Assembly (NCBI GenBank): GCA_016617855.1
Contig: JAECUM010006717.1
Location: 25,392-89,391, forward strand
DNA: 64,000 nt
From: Megalonaias nervosa
Taxonomy: Eukaryota; Mollusca; Bivalvia; Unionida; Unionidae
Direction: 5' to 3'
The notes beneath the pieces were generated by a model. That model was not told the origin of the DNA, did not search any database, and saw only the letters and a program-made list of their open reading frames with translations. The stretch's first letter is position 1. Every line of letters starts with the position of its first letter. Below, in pieces: positions 1 to 13,921 of this stretch. Made by a program: the position numbers and the translations under genes.

Positions 1-2570
1 AAAGTCTATACAAGTTGTCATATAACTAACAATGGTGAGCATTTGTTCACATAAACATACCCTTGCCTACCCAATATCCTACTTCTACATCGTCATGGAT
101 ACATCTATAGTCAAAGGAATACATAACTCTTCTTAAAATAGTGGGAGTACAATGATTGGTCTACATGGACCATGCTAGGTAATAAGTGTCACAGCAATCC
201 ACTAAAACCTGCAAGAATAGTTGCAGACACAAAATTAGCAAGCAAAAAGGGCAATAACTCCTACAAAACTCAGGAGGATACATAGTTTTCAAAATCTGTA
301 CCTGTAGCTGATTAACATAATACATGTATATGTATGTACCAAGTTTCACAGCAACCCAAAAAATGTAAAACAAGTTCCTTTCACAAGATTCTGAGCTATA
401 GATAATGCTGTACAGTTTTGTACTTTCCACGGGGTTTGATTTTTAAAGAAAAGCATTTCCCAGGTTTTCATCACTGGTTATCCTGGTTATTTATAACAGA
501 CCTTATTTATCATAGGCATTGTTACAATAACTTTTAATCCCCTTTATTTTGTTGTATGATTGATGGTTTTAATTTGGGTTATAGAGTATACAGCTTGCCC
601 TTCAGATGTGCGCCTCTGCAAAGACTGCTAGCTTGCTTGGTTCTTTTTGCTTCCTAGACTTGAAAAGTAAATTGTTAAAAAAAAAAAAGCTGACAACTTT
701 TTGTAAATTTTATAATTAATTCATTGCACTTTCAGAAGCCGGTATGGACTAATCTGGCAAAATTAATTTTCCCTATTTTTATAACCACTTTCAAGTTGGT
801 ATACTTCGGTCTAGTTTTGGCTCATTTTTCCAGCACACAGAAGCAGCCATTTTATCAGCTGTCTGCTTTAGGCAGTGTGTAGTTTCCATAATTGCCACAT
901 GTAGAGAAATTTCAGTCGCAGAACATGAAAGTAACATAGTGGTATTCAACATTCTCTCCAATGTGCATGTCGCCAATGCAGACATCTTCACCTTATACTG
1001 GTTCCTCTCTCAGAAGTAAACAGTAACTTCAAGTCTTATCATACTGCATTGAGCCCTGGTAGTAACTCTTAAAAATGAGATTCAAGTGATTTGTTCATAT
1101 GTGCATCTCTGAATGATGTTAAGAATTTTATCATGACTGAAAACTGAGACCAGTTGCATACACAAGATTTTTCATATCGTTTACTGCAGATTTGCCCATC
1201 TTTGGATCTTGATTGCAAAATTTCCCAAGTTTCATGTCAATCCATTGAAATCTATGGGACTAGTTGTTTTCACAAGATGCTGTCATAAACATTCAGCAAG
1301 TATAAATGGGAAATAACTCTTATAAAAACTGTGGAAACAATGATTTGAGGATGTAAGCTTCACCAGATGATGGCCATAATATTTACCAACTTTCATGGCA
1401 AGCCAATAAGAAACAATGGGGCATGTGGTATTACAGAGATTTTTGATACAATGCATTAAGTAACAAGAGAAAAAGGGAGCAAAGTGATTTGTCGATATGT
1501 GCATCTTAATTTGACCATATTTCCAAGTTTCATGGCAATCCATTAAAACCTGCATGCCTATACCCAACCTCAAAATGCCAGGGGGTGGGGGGAGGTAAAT
1601 CCCTTATGATTTGTGACCCCTAGACTGATCTTGGTGTCATTTATGAGAACCTTGCTTCCAATTTGTTTCAGACATGACTCTTACCAAGATCAGTGCTATA
1701 ATAAAACATGTTATTAAATATACTATATCCATCAAGCAATACTGTAATGTATTCAATTTTTTTTCCATTTTTTTCCATTTTACTTGCAAAGTAATTGTCA
1801 TTGGCTTGCCTATGAAGAGGATTGGAAAATATATGTTATTATTGCTAATTGTATCCTCTAAAGTTTTTAATTCAGGGTAAAAATCATTGATATTACAGAT
1901 GGTTCTTGATGTTAACAAATGATAACACTTTGTAACCTTTGGTAAAAAACTGGATGCACCTAATTTTAACATGGTTATGGCATTTTGTAAAACATCAATA
2001 ACCAAATTTGTCACAGGAAAATTTTTTTAAAAATTCTACTGCATAAGGTTAAAATTACATGGTGCCTACACAGGCAGTAAGATAAATCATAGATAATTGT
2101 CTTGCCTTACTGAGAGCAGTCCTAGATGTAATATTTTCATAGTGTGACATCAATTACATGGTATCAATATTTTTAGTTTTTAACACTTAAGCTCTTTCAA
2201 AAGGATCTCTTTGCAATTTGACAAGCTTAATTCCAATATGATTCTTGATTTGATTGTTTTATTTCGAGGCATTCAGTGTCCATGAGAAAGTGTGCCCTGA
2301 ATGCTACAAACTAAATGATAAGCATAGACAGTAAGTGTGGATTCTTTTTGTAACATTCTTATCCACAGCAAATAGTATAATGCTGGACCTATTTGATAAT
2401 TTTAAATATTTAATTAACCAGATTTTGTGATGAATTACAAGGAGACAATATATTCAACTCATAAATAGATACACCATTTGGCTTAATATCAATAACTGAG
2501 GAACAGGGTAACTCTTGGAATAGCAAACTTTATCTCTGAAAACCAACCCCCCGCAACTTTATAAATGTGC
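1..2570. other. Non-coding DNA with degenerate dispersed repeats
   Basis: No gene is recognised here; the open frames are short and have no family signature. About 540-1020 is a dispersed repeat also present at 55970-57900. About 1080-1570 and 150-430 belong to a family with phrases such as 'tttcatggcaatccatt' and 'gggaaataactc', which recurs around 9060-10000. Repeats of this style are common in bivalve genomes; the assignment is inference. Confidence 0.5.
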
Positions 2571-2577
2571 TTTTATA

Positions 2578-2768
2578 CGCAGGGGCAGCATTAGCTCGGT
2601 TGGTAGAGTGTTGGACTCGTCCTACAAGGTATTGGTTTGATACATACCCAGGCCAGCTACTTCAGTGTGACCTGGAGAAAAACACTTCCCTCCTATTTCC
2701 TGGGTGTAATATAGACAGCAATGTGTTAGATGTGCTGCTAAAACCAAGTTAAATGAAACAAAAATAAT
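2578..2768 (+). repeat. tRNA-derived SINE
   Basis: The sequence starts with a tRNA-like head: an A-box-like 'tagctcggttgg' followed about 35 nt later by a degenerate B-box-like 'ggtttgatac'. A non-tRNA body follows and ends in an A-rich tail near 2768. There is no acceptor stem with CCA context, so this is a SINE or tRNA pseudogene rather than a tRNA gene. Confidence 0.6.
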
Positions 2769-3629
2769 TCTTTATAGAATAATACCCGAGGGAAAACATT
2801 CTCTTATTTTCTATATGACATTATTTTCATATACGTTTTCTTTCCAGGCATTATAGAATATCAGTAATAGTTTGAAGTACTTGGCATAAAAAGTTGAATC
2901 TCGCATAAAGCAATATTCCTAAACAACAGTGTGCCTCACTTTGAGTGACAGTGATTCCATTATGTTCTAACCGTTGTCAGGGCATGTAAACTACATCATC
3001 ACAATTCAATCTACAAAATGGCTTTTTTTCATTTATGTAACTTTATTTTCTTCTTAAAACACTGCAAATTTGTTCTGAAAATTTAAAACAGTGTATTAAT
3101 ATGATATTCTTCATGTATATAATGGTGTATATGAAGTTTACTAAAGCAATGTTTAAAATACAAAATGATATACATGCATTAACATAAATGTTCATTACAC
3201 CTTCAACCACAAAATGTCAGGACAGACAATCAAATGAAGACCAAATTATGCAAGTGTCGGTGGAAGCTTGGGGCTGGGGATTTTCTCCTGCTACTTTGAC
3301 TTCTAACTTGGCTTACTTAATTAGGAGTTTTTAATTCTTATAAGCACTCCCCAAATCTTTTGTCTTCTTCCTTAAAATCTCAGTCTACAAACAGTGACAC
3401 CCCTGATACCTCCTTTAACCCCCCTCTCCCATTTTCTTATTTGTATCTAATACCTAGTCAAATCTGTGAAATTTATGTTTATCTGAATCATTGTTTTGGA
3501 AATATAATAAACAGCTGTTTGAAACTGACAAGTAGGAAGTGATGCTGCAAATTATGGAAAATTGGTGTGGTGTTGAAAGCATTACCAAACTTGTGTATGT
3601 GTGACTTGGATTTTTAACATAGCTTTAAA

Positions 3630-3916
3630 AAAATTTCAGTCATCACCACAGTGTCTGCAGTGTGGCAGTTTATAGTGATGTCTAGCACTGGGGCATCATG
3701 CCGCAGACATGTAGCATAATGTCCCACCCAGTCACATTATCCTGACACCAGGCCGACCAGTCCTAACACTATCCTCTTAGTGCCGAGCACTTAGCAAGGC
3801 AGCTGTTAGTACCATTTTTAAAAGTCTTTGGTATGACTCGGCTGGGGTTCAAACCTGCAACCTCCCGCATCCAAGCAGATGCTCTAACTACTAGGCCACA
3901 GGAGTGGTTTACCAAA
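3630..3916 (-). repeat. tRNA-derived SINE, family A, copy 1
   Basis: Read on the minus strand, 3916-3840 is a tRNA-like head (A box 'tggcctagtagttagagc', B box 'ggttgcaggtttgaacccc'). The body contains 'ggactggtcggcctggtgtc' and 'atgccccagtgctagacatc'. The same body occurs on the plus strand at about 60690-60940, so this is a dispersed family. Two independent copies with matching order of head and body support the SINE call. Confidence 0.8.
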
Positions 3917-3959
3917 CTTGAAGCATAATTGTAACACTAGAGTAAATTTGTTACTACAA

Positions 3960-6900
3960 GTCCTCATGTTCATTATTATATATTACTACACTGTCCCCAG
4001 CCACTCCAGTTTTTTTTTCTTCTGTTACATGTATGTGTCTTTCTGCCATGACTGAATATATAAAGTTTGGTTTGGGAGAAAACAAAATTATGACTGTAAA
4101 TGAAATCTTGCATTTTACAACCTTCCTAGGTATGGAATCAAGACCCCCACCCCTACAGATGGTCACTACAAAGACCAAGTAACTAGCAAGTTTCATGAAT
4201 TTTCATCAGCAGTTTAGTAGATGTAGCAGATAGAGAATATAACAATTATCCTGATGTTTGATGCTAAAGCTTTTGGATAGCAAATGGGATAGGTAGCTAA
4301 ACACTGCTGAACACTTTCCATCTATTTAATATTAAACAGCAATTTCACAGTGAAAATGGTGTAAGGTTTGCTTTCAGGAGGTTGAAAAGTTTTTTAAAAC
4401 AATTACATAATTTATTGCATTACCAATAATCACATTCTTTGTTTAATATTTCTGTGTAATTTTTAAATAAAAACTGGCACTAACAAAAAAGTATTGACAG
4501 TGCATAAATCTCAAATATTGATACCTATATAGCTTCATTCTAGAGAAATCTATACAAAGATACATTTATCATTTTGATAACTATGAAAATTCATATAAAC
4601 AATAACTTTCTGGCTACAAATGAAAAATTATGCAAAACATTTTTCATTCTGTCCAGGTACAAAAAATATAAACAAAATGCTTGCGTAATAATAAAATTGT
4701 TATTATTAATTTAACAAGAGAGTAAAAGTTTTGAGAAACTGAGAGTTCTGTCCGACTCAGATGTGTAAATGTACAGTTACTAAAACACTAACATGTACCC
4801 TTGTCTTTAAAAAAAAAAATTAAACATTCACTTAGTTACAACAAAAATACATGTATGTGTATCAGAGGGTATAATCACACACAGTAAATATGACACATTT
4901 CCATCCAACAAGATTAGGGTAAAATTTTAATATAGAAAATGATAATTACAATATACACAAGAGTCCTTAAAAGCAAGTAATGCTTTATTGGCTGAAATGA
5001 AAAAGCCATGAATCCAAGTTCATACCTCTTATACTATATTAAATATCATATATACAGTTTCAAGAAAGATATTTTTTAATAGATTGTGACTGTGTATTTA
5101 TGTGTGTGTGTGTGTGTCTGTTTGTATGGACAGGGAGAGAGAATTAAAATGTTCTTTTTTTTTGGTTTATAGATCTCTTAGAGATCTTTAAGAAACTGGT
5201 GAAAACCCAATGTCATTATGTCCATCAATCAAGTAGGAGTAACAATAGCAAGATTTTGCAAATGGCCAAAATGGTGGCCATACTAGAAGTAAGACTGGCA
5301 CCATCTGAATTTAGTACCAATATGACAACAAAAGAAATCTTCTGGTATAATCTATATATTATTTTCCATTCATGAGTAGTAGTGACAAGATTTTCAATAT
5401 TGCTTCTAAGATTATCATATTGGTCATTAGACTGGAACCATTTCATTGACTAGACATTCATAAAAGGTTGTTCAGTGAAAACACCACATTAGTAAACCAA
5501 TGCATTCATAAGCTGTGATATGATTTTCAAGATGGCTGGCATGGTGGCCATATGGAATTTCAGATTGGTACAATTTCTGTTTATGACCAACTAGACATCA
5601 CAAAAAGTCTTTTATTGAAAATCCCATGCAGAATGACCATTTATTTCAAAGAAGTAGCAATAACAAGATTGTGAAGATGATTGTTGTGGTGGCCATATTA
5701 GACTTCCAAGTAGCACCATTGTCATTTAGGACCAACTAGGCAATGGGATGAACATGTGGGTAAAGTTTCATGGCAATCTTGAAGTAGCTTAAAAGCAGTG
5801 ATAACAAACATGTGCTAATGGATGACAGACAATGGACAAAAGGCCATCCCATAAGCTCTTCTGGTCTATCACCAGTAGAGCTAAAAAACCATACTCTCTC
5901 TCACGCGAACTTTGCAAAGAATGCCAGGAACTCAAGTTTTCTTATATCTTATCATCAAATTTAATATTTCTTTGACACAATTTAACAGGAAAAGGTTCAG
6001 CTGGGTTCTCACTGCAGTTCTGTCTCTCTCCATTTTGCACACGCATCAGGCATTATCATTTTTTTCATTATTATAGAGAAAAAGTCAAATTGCCCTTCTG
6101 TATATAAACTGGGCTTGACAATGCAAGAAACAATATGAGGCTGATGTTGAGTTTACAGTTTATATTTCTGGAAATATCTGTGGTAGCATTGTAATTTCTT
6201 TTTTTTTCCATAATGAAAATCTCAAAGTGATTAAAACTGATATACAGCACCTTAGAAATTACTGTACAGTGGTTTAATTCAGCAGACATGTAGCAATTTT
6301 TTTCCAGTTAAAGAAATTTAACAGCTTGGTGATTTATACCTTAATAACTGTAGATAGGGGATTGATTTTTGGAGGGGAGAACAATGTTTTTTTTTTTCTC
6401 AGCACAAATTTATCCTTTAGCATATATGCAAATTACTCTCATATATGCCACACTTTATTGAGGGCAGGACAAAATTACTAATACTAAACAAAGGTAAAAT
6501 CTTAAGCAACAAATGATATAATCTGATTATTTAATCTAATTGATATGCAAGTACATTCCATGCAGAAACAAGATGGTGCAATTGAGTTTAATTGATTTGA
6601 GCTGTTGGTTGAGTCTAGAAACAAGAATACTCTCTTCCCGATTCACTGAGACAATCATCTGCTACTGCATCTTCCAATTACCAGTTGAAGTGCATGGTGT
6701 GAATGCTTTTTAACATTATTCAAAATGTTAAGGTTACAATGCCATAGCTCTTTTTTCATTGTATGATCCAATATGATCAATGAATTCAACTTTATAATAA
6801 ATTCATGTTCCAGTATCAAAAATAAATGCACATGCACTTTAGTCACTATTAACAGTAATTGTTTTTAGTCTTTTTGTTGCTATGTATACTGGAATGGAGA

Positions 6901-7700
6901 CAAATGATGCTGTCTTGTCAAACAAAATGGAGAACTCTCATCAGAATTTTTTTTTGGTATTTTCTCAAAACGTTGAAAAACTTGGCTACATTTTGTATCA
7001 GGAGATAATACATTTTTGACAGAATTTGTTCGTGATATCTGAGATTACAAAATCACTAAAACTTCTCCCGTACTGAAATAACCTGATATATGGTATTACA
7101 CATTTAACTTTAAATCAGAATAATTTCAGTGGATAAAGTCATGTGGGAAATGCCTATCCCATCTGAGTGTCCTCAGTGATAACTTTTAAACAATAAATAC
7201 AACATACTAAATTAACAAACTGTGTTTCTCATTCATTACAACTGAAATACAAGTCCAAAATATTATCATCTGAACTTGAACAAAAAAATGTGAATTATGC
7301 ATAGCTAAAGCTGCAAATGGTGGTCACCTCTGTATATCAGCCATCCATAATGCTTAAGTTTCAAGTTCCTTTCATTCATAAATTAAAACATCTTTCTTGG
7401 TCTATAATAGTGACATATTTATAAATGTCACTTTCTTCAAGTCCCTAAGGTGACCATTATATGCAGGTTTCACTGCATTATTATCAGACCTGCTGCTGAA
7501 TTGTACTGCTTTTCAGTATCTGACTGAATGCCTTATTATATTGGACAGATTTCGGAGCAGACTTTTAAAACTTGGAAATTCACAACAGTAAAAAAGCTAA
7601 AATGGTACAATTATGATAGCTTTTGAATTAGGCAGGATATTTCTTACAAGAAAAAAACAATTTTTATAAACTGTTTTGTTATACAAATTGGCAAGACATT
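3960..7700. other. Non-coding DNA downstream of RNF185, with a tandem-like repeat
   Basis: No coding gene is supported. From about 5236 to 5860 the sequence is a degenerate tandem of roughly 120-bp modules with phrases such as 'aagatggctggcatggtggcc' and 'accaactagacatcac'. The same module type occurs at about 11100-11580 and 22040-22480. The remainder is AT-rich unique-looking sequence, part of which may be the 3' untranslated region of RNF185. Confidence 0.5.
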
Positions 7701-7790
7701 CCATTTACTTACACTCTGATTTTATTATTTAATTTGTCACAAATATTCATCCTATTAGCTATCAATTAACGGTCTGTGATTGAGCGAACA

Positions 7791-7888
7791 CTATGCTATC
7801 AACAACCAGAAAATAAAGAGAACTGCCACCCAGATGAAGAACTTGGAGAGGAACTGCTCTTCTGCATGTTGTGGGGAAGCAGGGGGAG
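7791..7888 (-). CDS. RNF185: RNF185/RNF5 E3 ubiquitin ligase, exon 5 (C-terminal, with stop)
   Basis: This is the last coding exon. It follows an acceptor 'tttcag' and encodes an acidic linker (AEEQFL) followed by the C-terminal membrane helix, ending WLLIA and a TAG stop at 7791-7793. The ending FWLLIA matches the RNF185/RNF5 family, which is anchored in the ER and mitochondrial outer membrane by two C-terminal helices. The exon phase fits exon 4 exactly: one base carried over completes a proline codon. The total coding length over five exons is 564 nt, or 187 aa plus stop, close to the usual length of about 190 aa. Confidence 0.93.
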
Positions 7889-10059
7889 CTGAAAGAAAAA
7901 CAAAAAACAAAACCTAGACATATGTAATTACTTAAAGCAGAAGTCATAAGGCCACTATATAAAATTGCATTATTCACCAAGATATGCGAAGGAGATTGCC
8001 CAGAATTATTTCCTTTGTGTGCTAACCTTGTAGCCACGTTAACAGATGTCGATACAGTAATATGTTCAAAAGTGGCTGAGCACCCAACCCTTGCAAAAGA
8101 AATGGGACACCTTTGGTAAAAGCTAGAATAAAGCAACATACAATCAGAAACTGGTAGCAAAGCAGCACTGTCACTATGTTTCTTTTCTGAAATTTATTAT
8201 CCACAAATAGTATCAGGTTTTGCAATGACTTATTTGGGACCAAATATGGGTCTTATTAGCCCTAATTTGTGATTTCAACAAGTTATGGCCCTGTACATGT
8301 AAACATGCAAGTAATTAAAACTCCCACCTCTTGTATTAAATTGTCTTTGCTATAGCTCTGATGTGAATACTAGTTAATTACAATGGCAAGCACAGTATAG
8401 TGATTCTAACAAAAGACAAAAAGCTCTGCCACTGATAGTGTACCTAGCCAATTTTTGACCAAACTTTAAAGTTCAATAAAATAAATCGTACACCTCAGAT
8501 CCTTTTCAATCTTTCAAATAATTAACATGAACTTATATTGCTTTACACTTTATCAATTAAGTCGCACTACATGCAGTAACAAAAAATGCCTTATGTAGAG
8601 AAAGGTATCGTTCCTAAACAATGACCTGCCTAAAAGATTGAAGCACTTTTACATTTTACCAATTATAGCTAAAACATAATTGTCAGCTATAAAGAAACTA
8701 CACAGATGATGTTTTTGGAACTTTCAAATAAGGGACAAACACTTGTGCTTATTTAAATAATATTAATTTCATCTAAAAACATGCAGTAAACAAAACCTTT
8801 AGTGAAGGAAATAATGCTCTTGGATCAAGCTCCAGGGATTTACAATTTTATATCTCAAAATGAAGTAAATTGGTGCACTGACTGACAGCAATTGAGTTCT
8901 AATGTTTTCTAGTTTGTCCTTAATCAGTCTGTAAATTTAAAAGTTGCAGATCCAACTTTTCATACTGGTTTCTCAATTCTCTACACTTTTCATCGTTTGT
9001 TTTCACTCCTGCTAAATCTCACATCATGATGTCAATATGCATCATCTCATTGACATTGCAATGCTGCAAATAACTCGTACAAAGTGCTGCAAATAACTCG
9101 TACAAAGATTGCAGGAGCATGTAGATTTGTAAAAATGCACATCTTTATATGTCTATAAAATATACCGTGAGCCATTAAAAACTGCATGACATTGCGTTTA
9201 CAATATTCCATCTTTAAATACATTAGCTACATGACCAAGGGTAATAACTCAAACAAAAATTTTGCGAGCAATATGATTTGTAAAATGTTCATTTTCAGAT
9301 AATGTCCATAACATGCATAAAGTTTCACTGTGAGACTAGTTGCATTCACTATATTCTGACATACACTACATACAGCTCCAAGTCTAAAACTACAAAAATC
9401 GCAGGAGCACAGTAACAGTATGTGCATCTTCATTTGATGACCATAATATGAACAAAGTCTGACAGTGATTTGTCAGACATTGAAGGATAAGTTGTGTTCA
9501 GAAGATTCTGTCATACACTGCATTCAGCTGAAAGGCAAAAGGGAAATCTACCATTCTGGAGGGACAGAAATTTGTCAACATGTGCATCTTCAAAATGTTG
9601 ATAATCATAACATTTACAAAGTTTCATGTGATTCCATGTAAAATGTGACTTGTTGCATTCTCAAGATTCTGCTATACAGTTTATCAGGCTCAATATCAAA
9701 AGGACAATAACTCTAAGAAAAATAACATCTGATGATGATGACCATAATAATTTCCCAAGGTTCGTGGCAAACCATTAAAATCTGAAACTAGTGTTCACAA
9801 AATTCTGACGTGCACTACATCATAATGCCAGTCAAAAAGGGCAATAACCCAAACAAAAAATGTAGGGCATAGACAATTCTTGACAGGCACATCTTAGATC
9901 AATCACCTTAATATGTACCAAGTTTCATAGCAATCCATCAAATAACCCAAGACTATTGGCATTCACAAGATTCTGGCATACTCTGTATTCAGCTGTAAGT
10001 AAACAAAAGTACTGAGAATGGCATATTTAGATGCCTTTCAAATTTGTAATAATCCTTTA

Positions 10060-10190
10060 GTGCCAAAGCAATTGGATTGCCTTGCTCAATGACACAAAAC
10101 TGTAGCAGACCCATTGGTAGGGTTCAAACCTGCAACCTTTCAGTTATGAGCCTGGTACACTAATTACTGAGACACCACATCTTCTCTTTA
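10060..10190 (-). repeat. tRNA-like SINE head
   Basis: On the minus strand, 'ctcagtaattagtgtacc' resembles an A box and 'ggttgcaggtttgaaccct' is a good B box. The B box nearly matches that of SINE family A at 3630-3916, so this is probably a truncated related SINE. Confidence 0.5.
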
Positions 10191-10257
10191 CATAAAAGTA
10201 AAGTAGAAAGTTATTGTGCAGAAACCATTTTTCTTCATGCAGTTACACTGACCATGA

Positions 10258-10486
10258 TGGGGGCCCCGAGTGGCCAAGTGGTCTCACCTCTGTCTGCGTG
10301 AGTTCGAGTCCAGGCTCAGCTAACGTGGGTACGTGAGAAAGCCTGCCAGTAGCTTCTCGTGGGTCGGTGGTTCTTCCCAGGGTTTTCCAGGGTTCTTCCT
10401 CCACCATTAATACTGGCCGCCATGTATAGCCTATCTTGTGCTGAAAAATGGCGTTAAACCCTATAACAACAACAACAACAACTGAC
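10258..10486 (+). repeat. tRNA-derived SINE, family B, copy 1
   Basis: The copy has a tRNA-like head ('gagtggccaagtggtctcac', then 'gagttcgagtcc'). Its body contains 'ccagtagcttctcgtgggtc' and 'tactggccgccatgtatagc', and it ends in a CAA repeat tail. The same body recurs at 15950-16100 (plus) and 24520-24760 (minus). Confidence 0.85.
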
Positions 10487-11754
10487 CATGATATATGACG
10501 CCAAAATTAATTGGGTTTTTCCTTACCCAAAGTGCAATTCATTGACAAAGATTGATTCAGGTCTGAAATCTAGAATTAAACATGTACAGAAACTATTTTT
10601 CTTATTTCAATCAAAGTGGCCTTGACCTTTGACATCAAGGTCGATAGACTCCTTCCTTTCCCCAACGTTCATGAGGTCCACAAAGTTTGGTCCGAGCTTC
10701 TGATGTCGAACTAATGTTGTTATGCAAAAACCATTGTATTTATTTCAGTCACAATGACCTAGACCTTTCACCTTTTAACTCCAAAATTGAGAGGCTTCTT
10801 CCTTACCTGAAATGCAAGCTACCAAGTTTGGAAATGGTAGATGGTGGTGTGTTACTGTGTAGAAGCAAACTTGGTAACTGTTAAATGTATGAAAGATTGG
10901 ACATTGTAACAATACTGGCTGGCAAATAAAAAGTGTCAGAGCAAGGTGATATGTCAATATCTTCATTTTAAGTGATGACCATAATAATTACCAAGTTTCA
11001 TTGCAATCTTGAACAAGAATCCCTTATTGAAGAGACTGGCCAAAAAAGGTCTCCAGGAATTCAAGATACAACAATTTCTTCCTTTTAACTGCTGAATGTT
11101 GAAACTATCACTGATATTCTTCAGTGATAACAAATAAGATTTTCAAAATGGTACTCTGGCAGCCATAGTGGACATCAGATCATCTCCATTTTCATTCAGA
11201 CCCAACTAGGCAGCGTAAGTCAATCATGCTTTCAGTTACCAATGAGTAGTCATACAATTTTAAGATGGCTGTACTGATTGATGGCCATAGTGGATGTTAA
11301 ATTTGTATCATTTTCATTTAGGTCAAACTAGACTCCCTAAGAAGTGTTTTAGTGAAAAAGCCTATATTGATTTCACCATCCATTCTGGAGTTGTAGTGAT
11401 AAATCATTATTTTCAAAATGAGTGTTCAAATGGCACCACTTTCATTAAAGACCAACTAGACCATGGAATGAATGTGTTTATAAAATTTCATGATAATCCT
11501 CCAACTTGTATAGGAGGAGTAGTGATAACAAATGTGTGCTGATTGACAGATGATGGAAAACAGATGATCCCATAACTAGCAGAACTGTGGGACTAGTTAC
11601 ATTCATAAGATTGTGTGACAGACAGAATTAAAAAAAGAAAAGCTTAAATCTGTTCTATTAAATTAAAAACAATTCTCCTGTGTGAGAAATATTTAGTACA
11701 GGAAGAAAGTTTCAGCAGTAAGGTGTAAAAAAATTATTGACTTTTCCCACTTAC

Positions 11755-11875
11755 GTGGTCCTGGTCTCCCATCATTGAAGTTGAAAGTTGATGCAAACAT
11801 TCCAAATGGAAATGCACCAATTCCAAATGACATATGAAAACCCCCATCACCAAACCCAAATCCTGGGAAAACACC
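11755..11875 (-). CDS. RNF185: RNF185/RNF5, exon 4 (first membrane segment)
   Basis: The exon is flanked by acceptor 'tttcag' and donor 'gtaagt'. It encodes the glycine/phenylalanine-rich segment with [24 protein letters not shown] and NDGRPGP, which is highly characteristic of RNF185. This region forms the first of two hydrophobic C-terminal segments. The reading frame is continuous with exon 3 (phase 0) and exon 5 (one nucleotide carried). I see no lesions. Confidence 0.95.
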
Positions 11876-13866
11876 CTGAAATTACATGAATTTAGTTATA
11901 AGATGCTGGTTAGTCTATATAACCTTTTTATATCAGCTGCAGTCTCAGATTTAAAAAAAAGATTTATATGCTGTCAAATTAGGATTTGCCTTTCTTACTC
12001 TAAACAACCAGTAAAGTTAATAACAAAGGATCTGCCATACCTACAAATGAAGCATCATGGGCTTGACATGGAATCATAATTTTGATATTTTTTATATTTA
12101 TCTCCCTTGAAATCATTCTGCCTATCTTATGTAGAATTCATTAAAATAAAACAATGTAACAGATAATATTATGAAAAAGTGATGACCTAATTAAGGTTTA
12201 ATTTAGTGAACAATGGCATAATAATTTCTCACCTGAAACTTATGATCGATGCAAGATGTACTGTTTTGATAGCTGAAGAATAAACCTTTTGCCAATTATC
12301 AGATGGATGCAATTTTTTTACCTCTCTGCAGTTACGATGGAGTCAAAAACAAGAGTCTAAGAAAATAATGTAAGACTATGTCCTGCCGAAAGGGATATAA
12401 TCTGTGATAAATTAGTCATAAAAAATGTAACTTTTGTAATTGGCAAATCACACAGTAGTACTTCAATCACTAACAATGGTTGAAGGTAATTCTGAATGGA
12501 ACTGAACACTATCATCAAAAATACTATGTTTTAGATTGAATTAAGGTTTAGGTTCACACATTGGTCACTATACCATAAACTCTGGCCCTATTACTTCTGA
12601 TAAGCATATCTGAAACTATACACTTATTTATTCTGTTAGTAATACCAAGATTACATAAGAATAAATTAAAACTTGGTAAGAATATTTAATCAACTGTCAC
12701 TAGAACAAACAATCTACTTCTTGCTAGTTTCTAAAAGGTCTAAAAATTCACAAAATATACAACATTCATATTAAGTTTTAAATTCACTCCTTAAACATGT
12801 AGTTGTAAAGCTGAGGTTCCTCACCAATAACATCAATGACCACTATAGTTTGAATATATAACCACTATAGTGTGATGACATGTGCTTTCCAATACTAGTA
12901 GATTTAGACTGGCTGTTTAAAAAAAAACTCTGAAGTGTTTTGAACAACAAGCAAACAGTAACTTATTTGTTCAAGCAGTACTTAATTAAATATTGTTATC
13001 TATCAGCAATTACAATAATGAAATCTAGGTAGTCTGATCAGTTGGAACGAAATACTATGTAGAATTTTTAATGTAATCATTTTAAGTCATATGGCCAAAA
13101 TACATTGTGTAATAACCACAGTGTGAACGTAAGTTCTAAACTGACACTGAAGTCAAGAAATAAACACAGTAATGATGGACATCCTAACATAAAGGACACT
13201 TAAACGACCATCAAAATTCATTGAGAATGTTTTGCGAGATTTAATTTAAAAATATTTCCATCAAGCTCCTTAATGAGTTCTAGTGATATTGTCAAGGAAA
13301 TTAAAGAGTTTAAAAAAAAAAACAAAGAAGTTTAATCTATCCTATAACATACATTAACAGTTATTTTGTTGCTGTTTTGAAAAAGAATGATGTGGATGAT
13401 GGTACTCCTTAGAAACACAGTTATTTGGATAATTTTAGCAGCAAAGAACTTATATGAAATGAATCAATACATCTAAAAATGTCAGTATTATAGACCCTGA
13501 TCTACTGGTGCATTATGCAATGGCATATCAGGTTCTATGTTGTTTTGTAGTTGGACTCAACTTACAAGCAAATATATACCATAGGAATCTGCTACAAACA
13601 ATGTATGAATCACTGAATTAATGAAAAAAGATGTGGAACGATCTCTGTGAACCATGACATGATGTGTCTCCCTGTGTATAAATTTAAAAAAACTTTGCAA
13701 TAAAACTTTCAAACAGAATATTAACATTGAAAATTATGTCCCATCATCACAGCTGCTGGAAAAGTGACAGATACAAGTCTGTTTAATGACATAAAAATAC
13801 AAGATCACATTTATCCTAATACAGATTCCTAGTTATTTTGTACACTTTGTTAACTTTTGCACATAC

Positions 13867-13921
13867 CGCAGCATTTTCTGGCTCAGGTCTTTGTCCAGGT
13901 GGCCGTGGAGGCATCTTTTCT
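13867..13921 (-). CDS. RNF185: RNF185/RNF5, exon 3 (proline-rich linker)
   Basis: A 55-nt exon between acceptor 'ctttcag' and donor 'gtatgt'. It encodes the linker with PPRPPGQRPEPENAA, matching the conserved GQRPEPEN motif that follows the RING in RNF5/RNF185. Two bases carried from exon 2 complete its first arginine codon. The exon is short but the identification is secure because phase, order and motif all agree. Confidence 0.93.

Larger units (their letters stand above)
7889..11754 (-). other. RNF185 intron 4, with dispersed repeats
   Basis: About 9060-10000 is a degenerate repeat array of roughly 180-200-bp modules ('gggcaataac', 'gtgcatcttca', 'caagattctg'). 10258-10486 is a SINE and 11100-11580 is another module array. 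No embedded gene is recognised. Confidence 0.6.

Noticed and set aside
1637..2014. Minus-strand frame of 125 codons
   Set aside because: No family signature; low-complexity AT-rich DNA.
7762..8243. Minus-strand frames overlapping the last RNF185 exon
   Set aside because: They run through the intron in other frames. The spliced exon 7791-7888 explains the coding signal.
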